NCBI GenBank assembly: GCA_023078555.1
Contig: CM041197.1
Coordinates: 2,266,501 to 2,330,500 of the forward strand
Reading direction: 5' to 3'
Origin: Ulva prolifera
Lineage: Eukaryota; Chlorophyta; Ulvophyceae; Ulvales; Ulvaceae
DNA length: 64,000 bases
In this document: positions 32,897 through 43,703 of the stretch, in pieces
Layout: each line of letters begins with the position of its first letter
Numbering within the stretch: the first letter of the stretch is position 1
Position numbers and translations under genes: made by a program
The notes under the pieces: model-generated
Seen by the model: the letters and a program-made list of their open reading frames with translations, nothing else
The model's database searches: none
Told to the model about the DNA's origin: nothing

Positions 32897-33605
32897 CTAC
32901 GCTGCCTGCCTTCCGCGTGCTAGCATGCTGTACGTACGTGGGCCGAAGTGGCGTTGGTGGCACGGAGGGTTTGGCCACAGATCTGGCAGTCTGCGTCCTT
33001 CACCGAACGTGCAGGGGACCCGGGGACTGAATCGGATGAGCCCGACCTCATCACGGTACTTGAAACGCAGGGGGCTAGCCCATGTGCCTATAATGTCCAT
33101 GGCTGGTGAAGCATATGATGCCCTGCAGGCGGGCTGAGGGAGTCAGAGCCGAAATTTGTCTGCTGTAACCAGCGAGGTGCATGGCGGCACAATTCGTGGG
33201 GGTCTGAGGCTGACACGGGTGGAGGTACGGGCGGGCGTATTGAAGTGGATGCATTATCAACACAACAGTCCGCCCGGAGGCCTTGTTCGCGATTGCCCAG
33301 ACCTGGACCCCACCGGGTAACCTTTGGACGGGGACAAGCTGCCCCGACATTGTATATGCGCACTACGTATCGGCCACCGCCGCAGGACGATGGTGGACTC
33401 CGCCCACCAGGGAGAACTCTGGACGGTGCTTGAGGACCTCGTCCAGCTGTCTGGCCCCTGGGGTGTACAGAGTGGTGCATTTGTAAATATCCGCATCACC
33501 GAGGTATAAAGTTGCCGCCCTTGGCGTGCTCGATGAACGCATCCCCAGACCCGTCGACGCGTGGGATTGCACCACATACTGCAAATCACCGACACACAGA
33601 TGCAC
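32897..33605 (-). other. Possible coding remnants upstream of the protease gene
   Basis: Three overlapping minus-strand open stretches (33605-33363, 33350-33075, 33100-32897) read as plausible protein (LCVGDLQYVVQSHASTG, RATLYLGDADIYKCTT, VQVWAIANKASGRTVVLI) but break frame repeatedly. They could be exons of a gene transcribed toward the Ulp1-like gene, or a decayed part of the same element. No family recognised. Confidence 0.3.
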
Positions 33606-34968
33606 CGTGCCGTTTTTTTGTCACACCAGCGAGCAGGTGCTGCGCAGCAGTGTCCTCCATAACAGATTATTGCGGATGCGACGCAATGTGATGCGGCACT
33701 GCTGATTCTGTTGAATGCTGTGCTGGCCCAACTTCAACGAAACTGCGAAAGCGACCAATTGGCGTACTCAATCGGCAGAAACTTTTGAGCAATACACACG
33801 TGACACTCCAGATTCGTGTTCAGTCAAGAGCCCGAGAGAGGCATGGACATGAGATTCGAAGAGCAGGGCCGAGGGCATGCCTGATGACACTCACGAGCCC
33901 ACCGGCGGAGGACGTGCTATCTGCTATCACAGAAATCTATCATGGACAACCCCAGGGTGCACCCTGACTGGCTCCATGACGCACATCGGCGGCGCATGCC
34001 TGTGGCACGACATGCACGCCGAGCTAAGCCAGTGCATGGCAGCATTGACGGACGGAGCGCGTGCAGCGAAATTTCACCAGGGCAACCTGATCCATCCTGG
34101 GCGCCGACGGTGTTACTACTCCTGCCACTACTTGACCGGGGCATTGGTGATCTTGGAGGTCAGGGGGCCCTTTGTGGTGTTGAACGGCGTGCCCTTGTAG
34201 CAAGCGACTCCTTCTGCATGCACGCTCACACATTTACTTCACTGCTGCGGGGGAAAAAGCAAAGAAGTTGGAACAGCAAAGTGCCTTCATGGCTGCAGAC
34301 AGGCTGAAGCCAGATGCTGAGCTACAGCACCATACCCACCAGAGGCGGAGTGCGGTGACAATACCACACGGGGCCCTAGCAGGCAGGCCAAAGCGGCACG
34401 ATCAGCACAGAGCGATGGCGTGCGTTGCTTTGGAGCTGCCGCAGCGTCTGGAGTGCTGGTCATTCAATAGACCTCACGGCCTCACAGAAACACAGATGTG
34501 GCATCAGGTCGACCCATTCCTGGGCCAGATCAACAGGGCAAACGTCAGCACACTGATCAAGCAGCGGATTAGAATGCAAGCATGATCCACCAGATCAGCA
34601 GTGTCGCTGGCGTCATGCACGAGATAATGCAGAGTGTAGAGTTGACATGTAGACACCCAGGCGCATCGGCAGGCATGCCGCTCAGCAGTGTTGGGTCGTC
34701 AGGCCCGCTCATATGGAACACCTCCAGCTTTGCAGGTCTATTTCTGGATGGCAGCCCTGTCAGCACTGCAAGGGGGCCAACAAAGCTGGTTTGAAGCACA
34801 CAGCCGCAGTGGTGGTATAAAAACACCCATGTTGACATGCTGCCCTGGCGGCCACGGGCACACGCAGCAGTGATCCCCGGGAGCCACGCTCAGCAGGGGG
34901 CGGCCGATTATTCAGGTCTGTTTTCTGGGTGGCAGCCCTAACAATGCTGCAAGGTGACTCGACGCTGC
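33606..34968. other. No intact gene; diverged internal duplication
   Basis: No recognisable coding sequence. It holds diverged repeats: 34679-34775 resembles 34885-34957 (CAGGTCTATTTCTGGATGGC versus CAGGTCTGTTTTCTGGGTGG), and the word CTCAGCAGGGGGCGG occurs at 34889 and 34968. Confidence 0.5.
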
Positions 34969-37822
34969 TCAGCAGGGGGCGGGGGTAGGCGCACCGGCGG
35001 AGGTGAGCATGTCGGGCAGGAGGCTCTCGAGAACCTTCTTCTTCGGGTTGAGCTGCGCCTCGGCGTCGGCGCCGTAGCCCTCGACCATCACGCGCTCGCC
35101 GTTCGGCACGCCCTCCGGCACCGCCACCGGCTCCACCGCCGCCTCCGTCGAGGCGCAGAGCACCTGCACGGCCACACCTCTTCGTTTGCGCCGTTTCCGC
35201 AAACCTGCCGCGCGCAACGCTCCCCAACGGAGTTTCTCCACCCAGAATGTCTATGTACTGGTTTCCAGGGTGCTCTAGGATTAGGACTGGAGTGACTTGG
35301 AAGAAAGGGAGGAGCTCTCACCAAGGAGAGATCCGTCATGTAGACTGCAGCATGCGGTCGAGACAGACACAGTGTACGAAGGCGCCGCTCACACATGAGC
35401 CTTATGAAGCAGACGCCAGATGGTTGTGCCGCCGCTCCTGCTACACCGGTTCCAGGCGCAGGCAGCCCGGCCAAAGCCCCTAAACAGCCCATGCTTCCCG
35501 CTAAGCGCGGTCACAAAGGACTCCAAGATACAGGGGTCGTCGCAAAGGATGCATGTCTCCCGGAAGCACATGCGAACCATTACCCCAGCACCACCTCCCC
35601 TCCGTGGGACCCCGCATCACCTCGTATGATCGCCCGACCGGTCCTCGTCGCGCACATCATCCCGCACAGCACGCAGCACATCACAGCACGCAGCATGGAG
35701 CAAGCTGCACGAGACGTGGGAGCGCACCATGCCGTGCGACATGACGCCGCGCATCTTCGCGGGCTTCAGGTTGAGCACGACGGCGACGCGGCGGCCCTGC
35801 ATCTCGGCCTGCGGAACCCACTTCACGAGGCCGCTGATGACCTGCCGCGGCGCCGCCTCGCCGACGTCGATCTCCTCAAGGTAAAGCCCGTCGGCATCCG
35901 GGTGCTGCTGCACGGCGGTGATGGTGCCGACGCGGATGTCGAGGGCGTCCACGCCCGCCGGCGTGGCCGCCGCGGCCGGAGCTGACGCCTGCATGTGCTC
36001 ACCACCTGGGGGTTGGCTTTCGCGGTCTACAATGATGAGGGGGGGTGACGATTTTGAGGGGCCATGGGGGCGAGGCTGCGATGCTCTCCCGTGGCTCTCT
36101 GTGTAACCCATTGTGATGCATGCACCTCCACCGTGCCGCTGCAGGCAGGCTTGCTGCTATGTTGATGCAGGAGCGGCTGCAGCTATGTGACAGGACTGGT
36201 CTAGCGGCTGACGCCGAAGCAGCGCTGTGTTGGGGGCGGCGGCGTTGGAGGCAGAACGGCCGTCCGCGCCCTCTGCACTACCGGCTCCAATGACAGCTCA
36301 GGTGGTTGGCAACGCTGAGTGGATGATGCGATACGTCTTCGTGTCGCAAAACATCTTGTGGATGCACCGGCCGGTGTCGCTGCAGCGGTGGGTACACAAA
36401 AAAAACACACACAACACACAGTACCCCATTGCAGCCCGTTCCGGCCCCTGCAGCTCCGACACTGATCGTTTGAAACGAGGACAAAGCGGATGAAGAGCGC
36501 ACGTTCTTGGCTGCATTCTTCGCGGCGCGTTCTGCCTTCTTCGCAGCAGCGGCGGCCGCGGCGTCGTCTGCCGGCGCGGCGGCCTCCCCCGCCCCGGCGC
36601 CCTCCCCGCCGCCCTTCTTCGCAGCCTTCTTTGCAGCCTTCTTGCTCATCCCGGAGACCTCTGCCGTGCCCTTGCTATCCGCTGCACCGGCCGAGGCTGC
36701 GGTGTCAGCCTTTGCTGCGGGGGCGGCGGCATGCTTGGCAGAACTCGCTGCTGTGGATGCTGACGTGGCAGTGGAGTCAGCCCGTGGCTTGGGAGCGGGC
36801 GCGGTGGGAGCCGGGGGCATCTTTGGGGCGGTGGCGAGTGGAAGGGACACGGCGGGGCAGATGGGGGGGGAGCTGGCTGGAACGTCGACGGTGTGGTGGA
36901 TGTGGTCGTACCAGCGCAGGATGTGGCAGAATGTGGACTGCTGGGCGATCGGGAACGCCACCTGGAGCCATGCAATGAGGTGATCGTGCTTCAAGAGTAC
37001 GTCATCTTGGATGCTGGTCTGTGTGTAAGTCTGCGATGTGAATTACTTGTTATGGGTTGGCTGGTTGGCGTCCGACATGGCGGCAAACATCACCCCATGT
37101 ATGTAGTGTGGAGGATGTGGCGGCGCTGCTACTGGAAGCCTCAGTGAGGATTTTGCATTGACTGGGCAGAGAAAAGCTGTATGGAGCAGTGCTGACAGAC
37201 ACCGCATGGCACAGCAATTAGCCAGGTTGCAGCTGTGGCACGCAGCGTTGAGGACAGATCTCGACTGTTGACAGTTAATAGCACGTACCACAGCATCGCT
37301 GAGCGCGGCATAGAGGCAGAGGTCGGCCAGGCTGAACTGGTTGTTGACAATGAAAACCCTCTTGCTGAGGACGTCGTTCAGCTCGAGCAGTGCGTCATCT
37401 GTAGCAGGTGTGAAGCGAGTGTGCACAAACGACATCCATTGCTCCACCTGCAGAACACAGCGGTATGCTAGAGCTTACACTCCAAACTGCCCTCCACATT
37501 TACGCTCGACTTGCTGCGGTGTCAAAGTGATGATGATGCAGTGCACTGTCGTGCATGGGGCAGGCAGTCAGGACCAACTATTGGGCCGCAGCAGCCTTAC
37601 CTGAGCAACCTCGGAAGGAGAACTCCCGACCAGATCAGGACAGCCGAGACGCGCCACGGCTTTGCAGATTGCGTTGACCTGAGTCAGCGTGGTTCCATCA
37701 GACTCCAGTTTGAGGGCTTTGCTTCCCTTGTGCACCTTCGGACCACTGCTCGAGCACTTGGCAAGCAGCAGTTTGACTGCCAGAGAATGCCCAGAAAGGT
37801 CGTCGGGAATATGTAAGGCCAT
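34969..37822 (-). CDS. ARC1/AIMP1-like tRNA-binding cofactor of aminoacyl-tRNA synthetases
   Basis: Five exons in matching phase: 37822-37601, 37447-37289, 37018-36503, 35988-35728, 35163-34969, giving 450 aa. Residues 75-170 form a GST-C-like fold ([14 protein letters not shown], then [13 protein letters not shown]), used by this family to dock onto glutamyl- and methionyl-tRNA synthetases. Residues about 175-300 are an Ala/Lys-rich linker with [14 protein letters not shown], suited to RNA contact. Residues 315-450 are the EMAPII-type OB-fold tRNA-binding domain: [36 protein letters not shown] joined by splicing to VLCAS, and [10 protein letters not shown]. The protein would act in the cytosol to present tRNA to synthetases. 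It diverges from the cytochrome b5 gene with 455 bp between starts. Confident; the exact name (ARC1 or AIMP1 type) depends on phylogeny. Confidence 0.93.
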
Positions 37823-38277
37823 GATGCACGGTGGTTTCAATGCAAGTCTCTACGGGAGATAGACGGCGTGAAGTTTAATCATCAAGGCGCGGAATCCCTT
37901 TCATGCACGCGAGATTGACGATACTACTACGACAACGAGGATATGCCTACGTGGGAGACAAGTCGTGGCCTTGCTGTTCCGCCTGTCGCCCGCTGCGCAC
38001 AGCGAGCAGGCCCTTGCCATGCTGAGTGCACCACAGCCATGAATGATTCGGGTACGCCTGCCTGCTTGAGTACACCAAGACAAAAGACAGATCATGCACA
38101 TGACAGCCTTTGATTGAATGTGCTGTTGGAGACGCGGCACTCTAATGTTTACGTGCCCATGCCGAACTGTCCGTCCGACGCACAACGCGGACTCAATCCG
38201 TTTGGTGCCCTGTGCCTGAACATATCATTTCCGACTTCAACCCCGATAACGCTTGCTTCTTGATCAACCAATCTACA
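37823..38277. promoter_or_regulatory. Shared intergenic region between two divergent housekeeping genes
   Basis: 455 bp separate the start codons of the ARC1-like gene (minus) and the cytochrome b5 gene (plus). A bidirectional promoter is likely from the arrangement. No clear TATA box or known element could be assigned by eye. Confidence 0.5.
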
Positions 38278-39134
38278 ATGGCAGGGAGTCGCGTCGTGAC
38301 GTCAGCTGAGCTGCAAGAGCATGCCTCTCACAAGGACTGCTGGCTTGCAATCCATGGGAAAGTATACGATATCACAAACTATCTCGTAGATCATCCAGGC
38401 GGCGATGATGTTATGCTTGAACATGCAGGTATGCTCGTTACGTGTGTGGTCAACTCGAGCGTTCCTGCCAGTAACTGGTTGCACAACTGTTGCTGGACGA
38501 CAACATCCCACGTAGACCGCCTGATCCCCTGAGGATATCTCATCTCTCCCCTAGCTGATTATGTCAAGCATGCCATTGATCGCGCTGTCTACATCTGGTA
38601 GCGCATGTTTCACTTCCAGAGCGAGCCGTGTTCGAACCATGATAGCCTATCATTGATAGGCCATGTGTGAATCACATATTGTCATTGCAAATCTCGAGCA
38701 TGTGATGTTGGCATTTGTGCACACCAACTTGCGAATGGGACATCGTGTTCGTTGTAGGAAAGGACGCAACTGAGGATTTTGAGTATTATGGACACAGCGA
38801 TAAAGCTAGAGAACATATGAAGGAATTTCTAGTGGGTGATTATGAGGTACGCGTCACAACGGGTGTTAATAACGATTGCGCGTTTATTATGTAAAGCGCG
38901 CTTGCGCGCCTAATACTGCAAAAATGAAGTATCATAGTAAGCTAAAACAATCAGGATGTCGTTCAGGGGGGGGATCCAGCACCTGTAGAAGCAGTTACGA
39001 AGGACGGTGTTGCCGATGCAGCTGTGTCACAGAAGTCACTGCCCATACGGATCATTCAAGCCCTGCTCCCCTTGTTGCTAGTGGTCCTAGCATTTATCAT
39101 CAAAACTCAATTTGATACCAAACCTCCATCATGA
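38278..39134 (+). CDS. Cytochrome b5, tail-anchored
   Basis: Three exons, 38278-38428, 38758-38846 and 38955-39134, give 139 aa with consistent phases. Residues 1-75 are the heme-binding domain: VVTSAELQEHASHKDCW, then VDHPGG with axial ligand His39, and EDFEYYGHSDKA with the second ligand His63, at the same spacing as in animal and plant cytochrome b5. A linker precedes a C-terminal membrane anchor (ALLPLLLVVLAFII, about residues 115-130) and a short tail, as in ER-anchored forms. It passes electrons from NADH-cytochrome b5 reductase to desaturases and other ER enzymes. Length is usual for the family. It is transcribed divergently from the ARC1-like gene. Confidence 0.96.
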
Positions 39135-40198
39135 GACGGAGGAAGCATGGGCGGAAGCCATTCTGATGCGATGTTTGGTTGATGCACAGCACGATTGCTG
39201 CAACGCCGCAGAAAAGCTAACAGTGGAAATTCAGAAAAGGGCTAGGCCGAATGCAGACCACTGTCTATTTTATTTTGGACAGGCATTGATTGCAGTGAAG
39301 ATATCTGCACAAGACAGGCCTGGCGTTTCTTGAGTTGCGTGACTTGTGCTTGCATAGAACAATGATCGGCAAATGGCTGCCGTGATGGAATGTACGATGC
39401 CCGTATCGCATTTTGTAGAGTGTGAATCCCAGTAACACTGTGACTCGGACTTGTAATCTTTTGCCACATCTGCTAGTGGCCACGGTGTCCCCACAGCGAG
39501 ACAGTGATACAGAAAATCAGATTTTACATTTATGATGCTGCTCATACCGGCACAGACTTGCTGAATAACTACAATGCTTGCACCAGTGTGGCTCTGTGCT
39601 GGTGTCCACAGGCAGCAACACATGTGGTGAGTACATAGCAGATCACTGTCTACACACAGCACTACGCGAAACGTGTAGTCTGACGTCCATGAAATTCAGA
39701 ACAGAGCACTCAGGGATTCGCAAGCGGTGTATGGTTCACATGCACCTCCGGGCAGACATAAGTGCTCTACAAGTTAATGGCATACAGCCCTCTCCAGAGG
39801 ATGGCCAGCACTGAGATACCAACAGATTGCAGAATCAATGAAATGGCAAATACATTGTTTCATGTGTGTACATGGATCCGTATGGAATCATCGGCGTTCT
39901 GCGGTGCTGTGTGATCGGAGTATCGTACGTGTGCGTCCAACGGCTGCCAAGGATAAAGGGTACATCATGACATCATTGGTTGGTACGTTACGTTCATGCC
40001 ATCTGCGATGAATATCAAGTTGAATTCCGCTAGTTCGAATCCTCGTTGAGGCAGTAGTGTGTCAGCGAAACCTGTGAGCACCGATGCTGTCAGCAGTAAT
40101 GAGGGCGCACAGCTGCGTGGTAAAGCATGACCTAATGCATTGATATAAGCTGTGCATATAGCATTTAATGGTCCATAACTGCGCTTCGCACGCGAGGG
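39135..40198. other. Intergenic, no gene recognised
   Basis: Presumably the 3' flank of the cytochrome b5 gene. Only short open frames are present. A B-box-like word (GTTCGAATCC, about 40033-40042) has no matching A box upstream. Confidence 0.5.
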
Positions 40199-41137
40199 AT
40201 GGCGCAGTCCAGCAGCCCCTGCTCAAAGACAGCGCCAGGTTTCTTGAGATCACCGAAATATTCTAAGGAGGGACAGGCACAGCAATCACTTGCTCCAAGA
40301 ACCGTTTCTATTGCTGTAACGAAGCCGAGCCTGTTCGGGAAACGTCCTCCACCTCGAACGCCCTCCATGACTGTAAAGAACCGGACCAACAGAGGAAATC
40401 TTCCAGAGAGTGCAGCAGCCAAACCAAGCTTTTCTGTGGACCTGAAGTCACAATCCAACAGCTCAGTGCAAGCTCTATTACATCCAGTATTCGTTACACT
40501 GGCCAAGGATGTGCAAGAGTATCCAATCAGGCTACCCGATGTAAAAGAAGCACTGTCTGCTGTCTGCATCTCAAGGCTGGGACGCACGCCAGCATCTGGA
40601 GTAGGCAGTCTTCCTGGAACCCCTTTTGTACCAGGGAGTGGCTGTGTTGGCCATCTAGAGTTCTTGCATGCGCCTTGCGCAACGGCAGCAGAACCTGACC
40701 CACCCGTCAGCCTGCAGAGCCGTCAGGATGCAAGCTCGAGGCAGAGTTCTCCCCATTCTTCCGCAAGCGCAGGCCATCAAATATTGCAGTGTGTAGCTTC
40801 CGCGCCTGCTTCAGGACCTGCCATACAACCCGCCACACTGGACTCCAGTAGAACAGTCAAAGCAAGCACACAGCCACAAAGTTCAGAACCACGTCACACC
40901 GAAGCAGGCATGGGAAACGTGCGAGGCAGCACTGATTCGGCACAATGGCATGGCACCCAAGGAGCAGCTGGCAGTTTGGGGGATGCATGCTTGCGTCAAA
41001 GTGTACTGGAGCCTGAGGCCTCCAGAAACATTGGGGACACCCATAGCCCGCCAGACCCCAGCACAGCGGATGTTGGACTGTGCATTCTGCCGTCCTGCAG
41101 CGCCAGGTATGGCGCTACTCTCTGCCGCAGCATGTAG
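40199..41137 (+). CDS. Hypothetical Ser/Pro-rich protein or first exon of a larger gene
   Basis: A 312-codon frame from a plausible ATG. It is Ser, Pro, Ala, Gln and Thr-rich, with basic patches near the start (MAQSSSPCSKTAPGFLRSP) and a short ordered-looking segment (LLHPVFVTLAKDVQEYPIRL). The rest looks disordered. Composition differs from the intergenic sequence on its left. More plus-strand open stretches follow to 46.2 kb, so this may be the 5' exon of a large multi-exon gene. No domain was recognised, so no function is proposed. Confidence 0.45.
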   Translation: MAQSSSPCSKTAPGFLRSPKYSKEGQAQQSLAPRTVSIAVTKPSLFGKRPPPRTPSMTVKNRTNRGNLPESAAAKPSFSVDLKSQSNSSVQALLHPVFVTLAKDVQEYPIRLPDVKEALSAVCISRLGRTPASGVGSLPGTPFVPGSGCVGHLEFLHAPCATAAEPDPPVSLQSRQDASSRQSSPHSSASAGHQILQCVASAPASGPAIQPATLDSSRTVKASTQPQSSEPRHTEAGMGNVRGSTDSAQWHGTQGAAGSLGDACLRQSVLEPEASRNIGDTHSPPDPSTADVGLCILPSCSARYGATLCRSM

Positions 41138-41458
41138 CGACTGGAAGGAGCATGATCTGATGCAACTACTTGTTGGCAGCTGGACATGATGTTCCCCTTT
41201 TGTTTGGGACCACAGAAATGTTGGCCAACATCAACTGCTTAGCCCTGACCTGGCAGAAATAGAATGACATCACCAGGCTAGCAATGTCTGCGGAACGTTG
41301 TTCATATGTGCATTGGCCCTGCACCACGTCTGCACCATGGTCCCCAGACCCTGGTAGCCAATTGTTATTCTGAACACCAATTGCTTCACACCGTAACTTT
41401 TGTTTACTGCCTGTGGCAGTCTGCTCCGCTATGCAGCGGCCTGAGCTGGTATTGAGGC

Positions 41459-43399
41459 TTGTCATTTCACAGCAGCTGCGTGCGAAAGCTGGGATGCAGT
41501 GCGAACGCAGGCTCAGTTGCGTGCAGGATTGAAGCCGAGGCAAAGCAGCCCAGCACACCCCCCGTGCACAAGCAAGCAGACTCGCCCCGCCTGCCGAGCT
41601 CACCAGAGCCACAGGTCCGTATGCCCGCTCTCATTGGCGTAATCACCCGCTCCTGGGCGTCCCGGGGCTTCTGCGGCGCCACCAGCAACTCAGCAGCGGA
41701 CATCGCGCAGCAACCTTGCACGGCACCTGCCACACCCACCGCCCAGAGCCTCCCTGAAGCTGGCAAGGTGACGCTGCCAAGCACCTGCACAGGCAAGTTG
41801 CCGTCCGCGACAGCGGCCCTTAGGTCAGGGGTTCTCTCCGGCGGCGAAAGAGTGGCAGATGGAGGACGGGGGCTGACAGCTGTAGGGGCTGCGGTCCCCG
41901 GTACGGCGCTGCTGCCCCATGGACCCATCTTTCCCCAGCCAGAATCCCTCCTCACCAGACTTCCTCCGCCAGACCGAGGGCATGGCCACACAGCCGTGCC
42001 GTCAGGCCTTCAGCGTGAGCCCACCTTGAAAGCACCAGGTGGCAGTGGCGGCTGCGCGGATGTGGCGGCGGGGCACATGCATGAGGGCGATCCTGCTGCC
42101 ACGCTACTTGAACTCCCCCAGGCCGCTGTGGGCGTCATTGATGCGTGTGTCGGGGTAGCATCCGTGGAGGGCACGGACGAGGAGGTCCCTGTACATTACA
42201 CGGATACGAGGTCGTGCCAGCTTGCGCATTATCTAACGGCAGGTGGGTGGAGAGGCCGCTCAGGGCCTGCCGCTGTTACGCTGCCGGTGCGGCCGCATGG
42301 CGCTGCTGCGGCCCACAGCGTTCACGAGCCGCTGCCCGCAGATCCGCCGTGTGAGGAGCACACACAGCCCGGTGTGCGCCTCGTGCTGCAGAGTCCGACG
42401 GCGGCCATTGCTCCAAGCGGGCTGCAGGGTGGGGCCGGAGGGGCAGGGGCAGGAACTGGAAAGGCCGGGGCTTCGGCGTCAACAGCGCAACGTCCAGGGC
42501 ACAGTGTGGTGCATGCCCGGGAGGAGGTGTGCATGTGGCGGGCGGACATGGAGGACCGCGCCGGGCAGGTCGCCGCGGCAGCCGCCCGTGCGCTTCTTGT
42601 ACCGGACACACAGGAACTTACGGCCGTTGGCCTGGCTGCGTCCGTGGCGGTGTTGCCGCGGGCACACGACAGTGGGGTCGCAGGGCGGAAGGAGGGCAGC
42701 GGTGGCGGCATGCATGCGGGTGGCCGAGCTTCTGGCACAGCGCGGTGTGGAGCACGCGGTCGGGGAACGTCGCGATACACTCCGGTCAGGGGATGGCGCG
42801 GCCGTGACGACTGCACAGATGGCAGGTTTGGGTACGGAGAGGAGGACGGCGGATCTCCAGATTGCCAGTCAGGATCTCCGGATCCGCGGGCGGTCAGGGG
42901 GGCCTGCACGATGGGAGGGGTCCGACGTGGTGCGGCTGGTGAATGGGATGAGGGGACGCTATCACCCGGAGCGGAAAAAGGGGCAGGGGTGCTTGAGGAG
43001 AATGAGGGGGACGGCGGCGGGAGCTTCTTGCTGATGACCGGCACATCGTGTGCGGGGGCCCGGTGCTGTGGGCATCAGGACCACATGCGCGCGGGCCCCC
43101 ACGCGGTGACGGCGCGCTCCGTGTCGCTCTCGCCGGACAGCCGCCTTGCACGGCGATGCAAGCACGCGGGCGGCACATCTGCCCTCGGAGATTGCCGCAC
43201 TGTCTGCGGAAGGCAGCGCGCAAGTGGGAAGGACGCTCGCCGACCAGGCTGCATTGCGGAAGCCGCGAGCTGTACAGACGACGGTGCGTATACGTACTTG
43301 ACGCTGATCGTTGTCTGGATCCGATGTCGACAGTTTCATAAACGGCGGGAGCGCCTTGACGTCCAATGTGCGCATGTACATGCATGCACGCATTCATGA
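41459..43399 (+). CDS. Hypothetical Ala/Gly/Pro-rich protein segment
   Basis: A 646-codon plus-strand open frame with low complexity and no recognised domain. Part of it may be a mix of exon and intron: a second plus-strand frame is open from 42243 to 43034 and reads more like a folded or coiled region (RVAELLAQRGVEHAVGERRD, then TADLQIASQDLRIRG). The GC-rich sequence keeps several frames open on both strands (for example 43044-42322 on minus), so coding strand and frame are uncertain. It is most likely part of the same unknown plus-strand gene as 40199-41137 and 43704-46180. Confidence 0.35.
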   Translation: MSFHSSCVRKLGCSANAGSVACRIEAEAKQPSTPPVHKQADSPRLPSSPEPQVRMPALIGVITRSWASRGFCGATSNSAADIAQQPCTAPATPTAQSLPEAGKVTLPSTCTGKLPSATAALRSGVLSGGERVADGGRGLTAVGAAVPGTALLPHGPIFPQPESLLTRLPPPDRGHGHTAVPSGLQREPTLKAPGGSGGCADVAAGHMHEGDPAATLLELPQAAVGVIDACVGVASVEGTDEEVPVHYTDTRSCQLAHYLTAGGWRGRSGPAAVTLPVRPHGAAAAHSVHEPLPADPPCEEHTQPGVRLVLQSPTAAIAPSGLQGGAGGAGAGTGKAGASASTAQRPGHSVVHAREEVCMWRADMEDRAGQVAAAAARALLVPDTQELTAVGLAASVAVLPRAHDSGVAGRKEGSGGGMHAGGRASGTARCGARGRGTSRYTPVRGWRGRDDCTDGRFGYGEEDGGSPDCQSGSPDPRAVRGACTMGGVRRGAAGEWDEGTLSPGAEKGAGVLEENEGDGGGSFLLMTGTSCAGARCCGHQDHMRAGPHAVTARSVSLSPDSRLARRCKHAGGTSALGDCRTVCGRQRASGKDARRPGCIAEAASCTDDGAYTYLTLIVVWIRCRQFHKRRERLDVQCAHVHACTHS

Positions 43400-43703
43400 C
43401 CGCCGAGTGCAAGTTGCGCACCATGCTGCCGCCCACATGGCGTACCCTGACTGAACTCGTCAAAGCAGCCTCCTGTCCTAGATCGCTGTCTGGACACTTT
43501 CCCCTGCCATGACCCAATCTGACCTCACTGCTACTCGGATTAATCCAAATTTGTGTGTGAGCGTGTTCTGACTTCATGCAGAGATCAGGTCGGTAGCGCA
43601 GGCTCTGCTTGCGCATGTCCCAGGCCCCCGAGACAGCAACTGCAAGCGAGCCGCCACCACGAATGTACGGAGTGACTCCCACGGCATCTCCCCTGAGCAT
43701 CCC

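Noticed and set aside
40020-40060. Possible tRNA 3' end with a B-box-like word
   Set aside because: No A box at the right distance and no acceptor-stem pairing.
42322-43044. 240-codon Pro/Ser-rich minus-strand frame
   Set aside because: GC-rich sequence keeps several frames open on both strands; the neighbouring open stretches in this region are on the plus strand.
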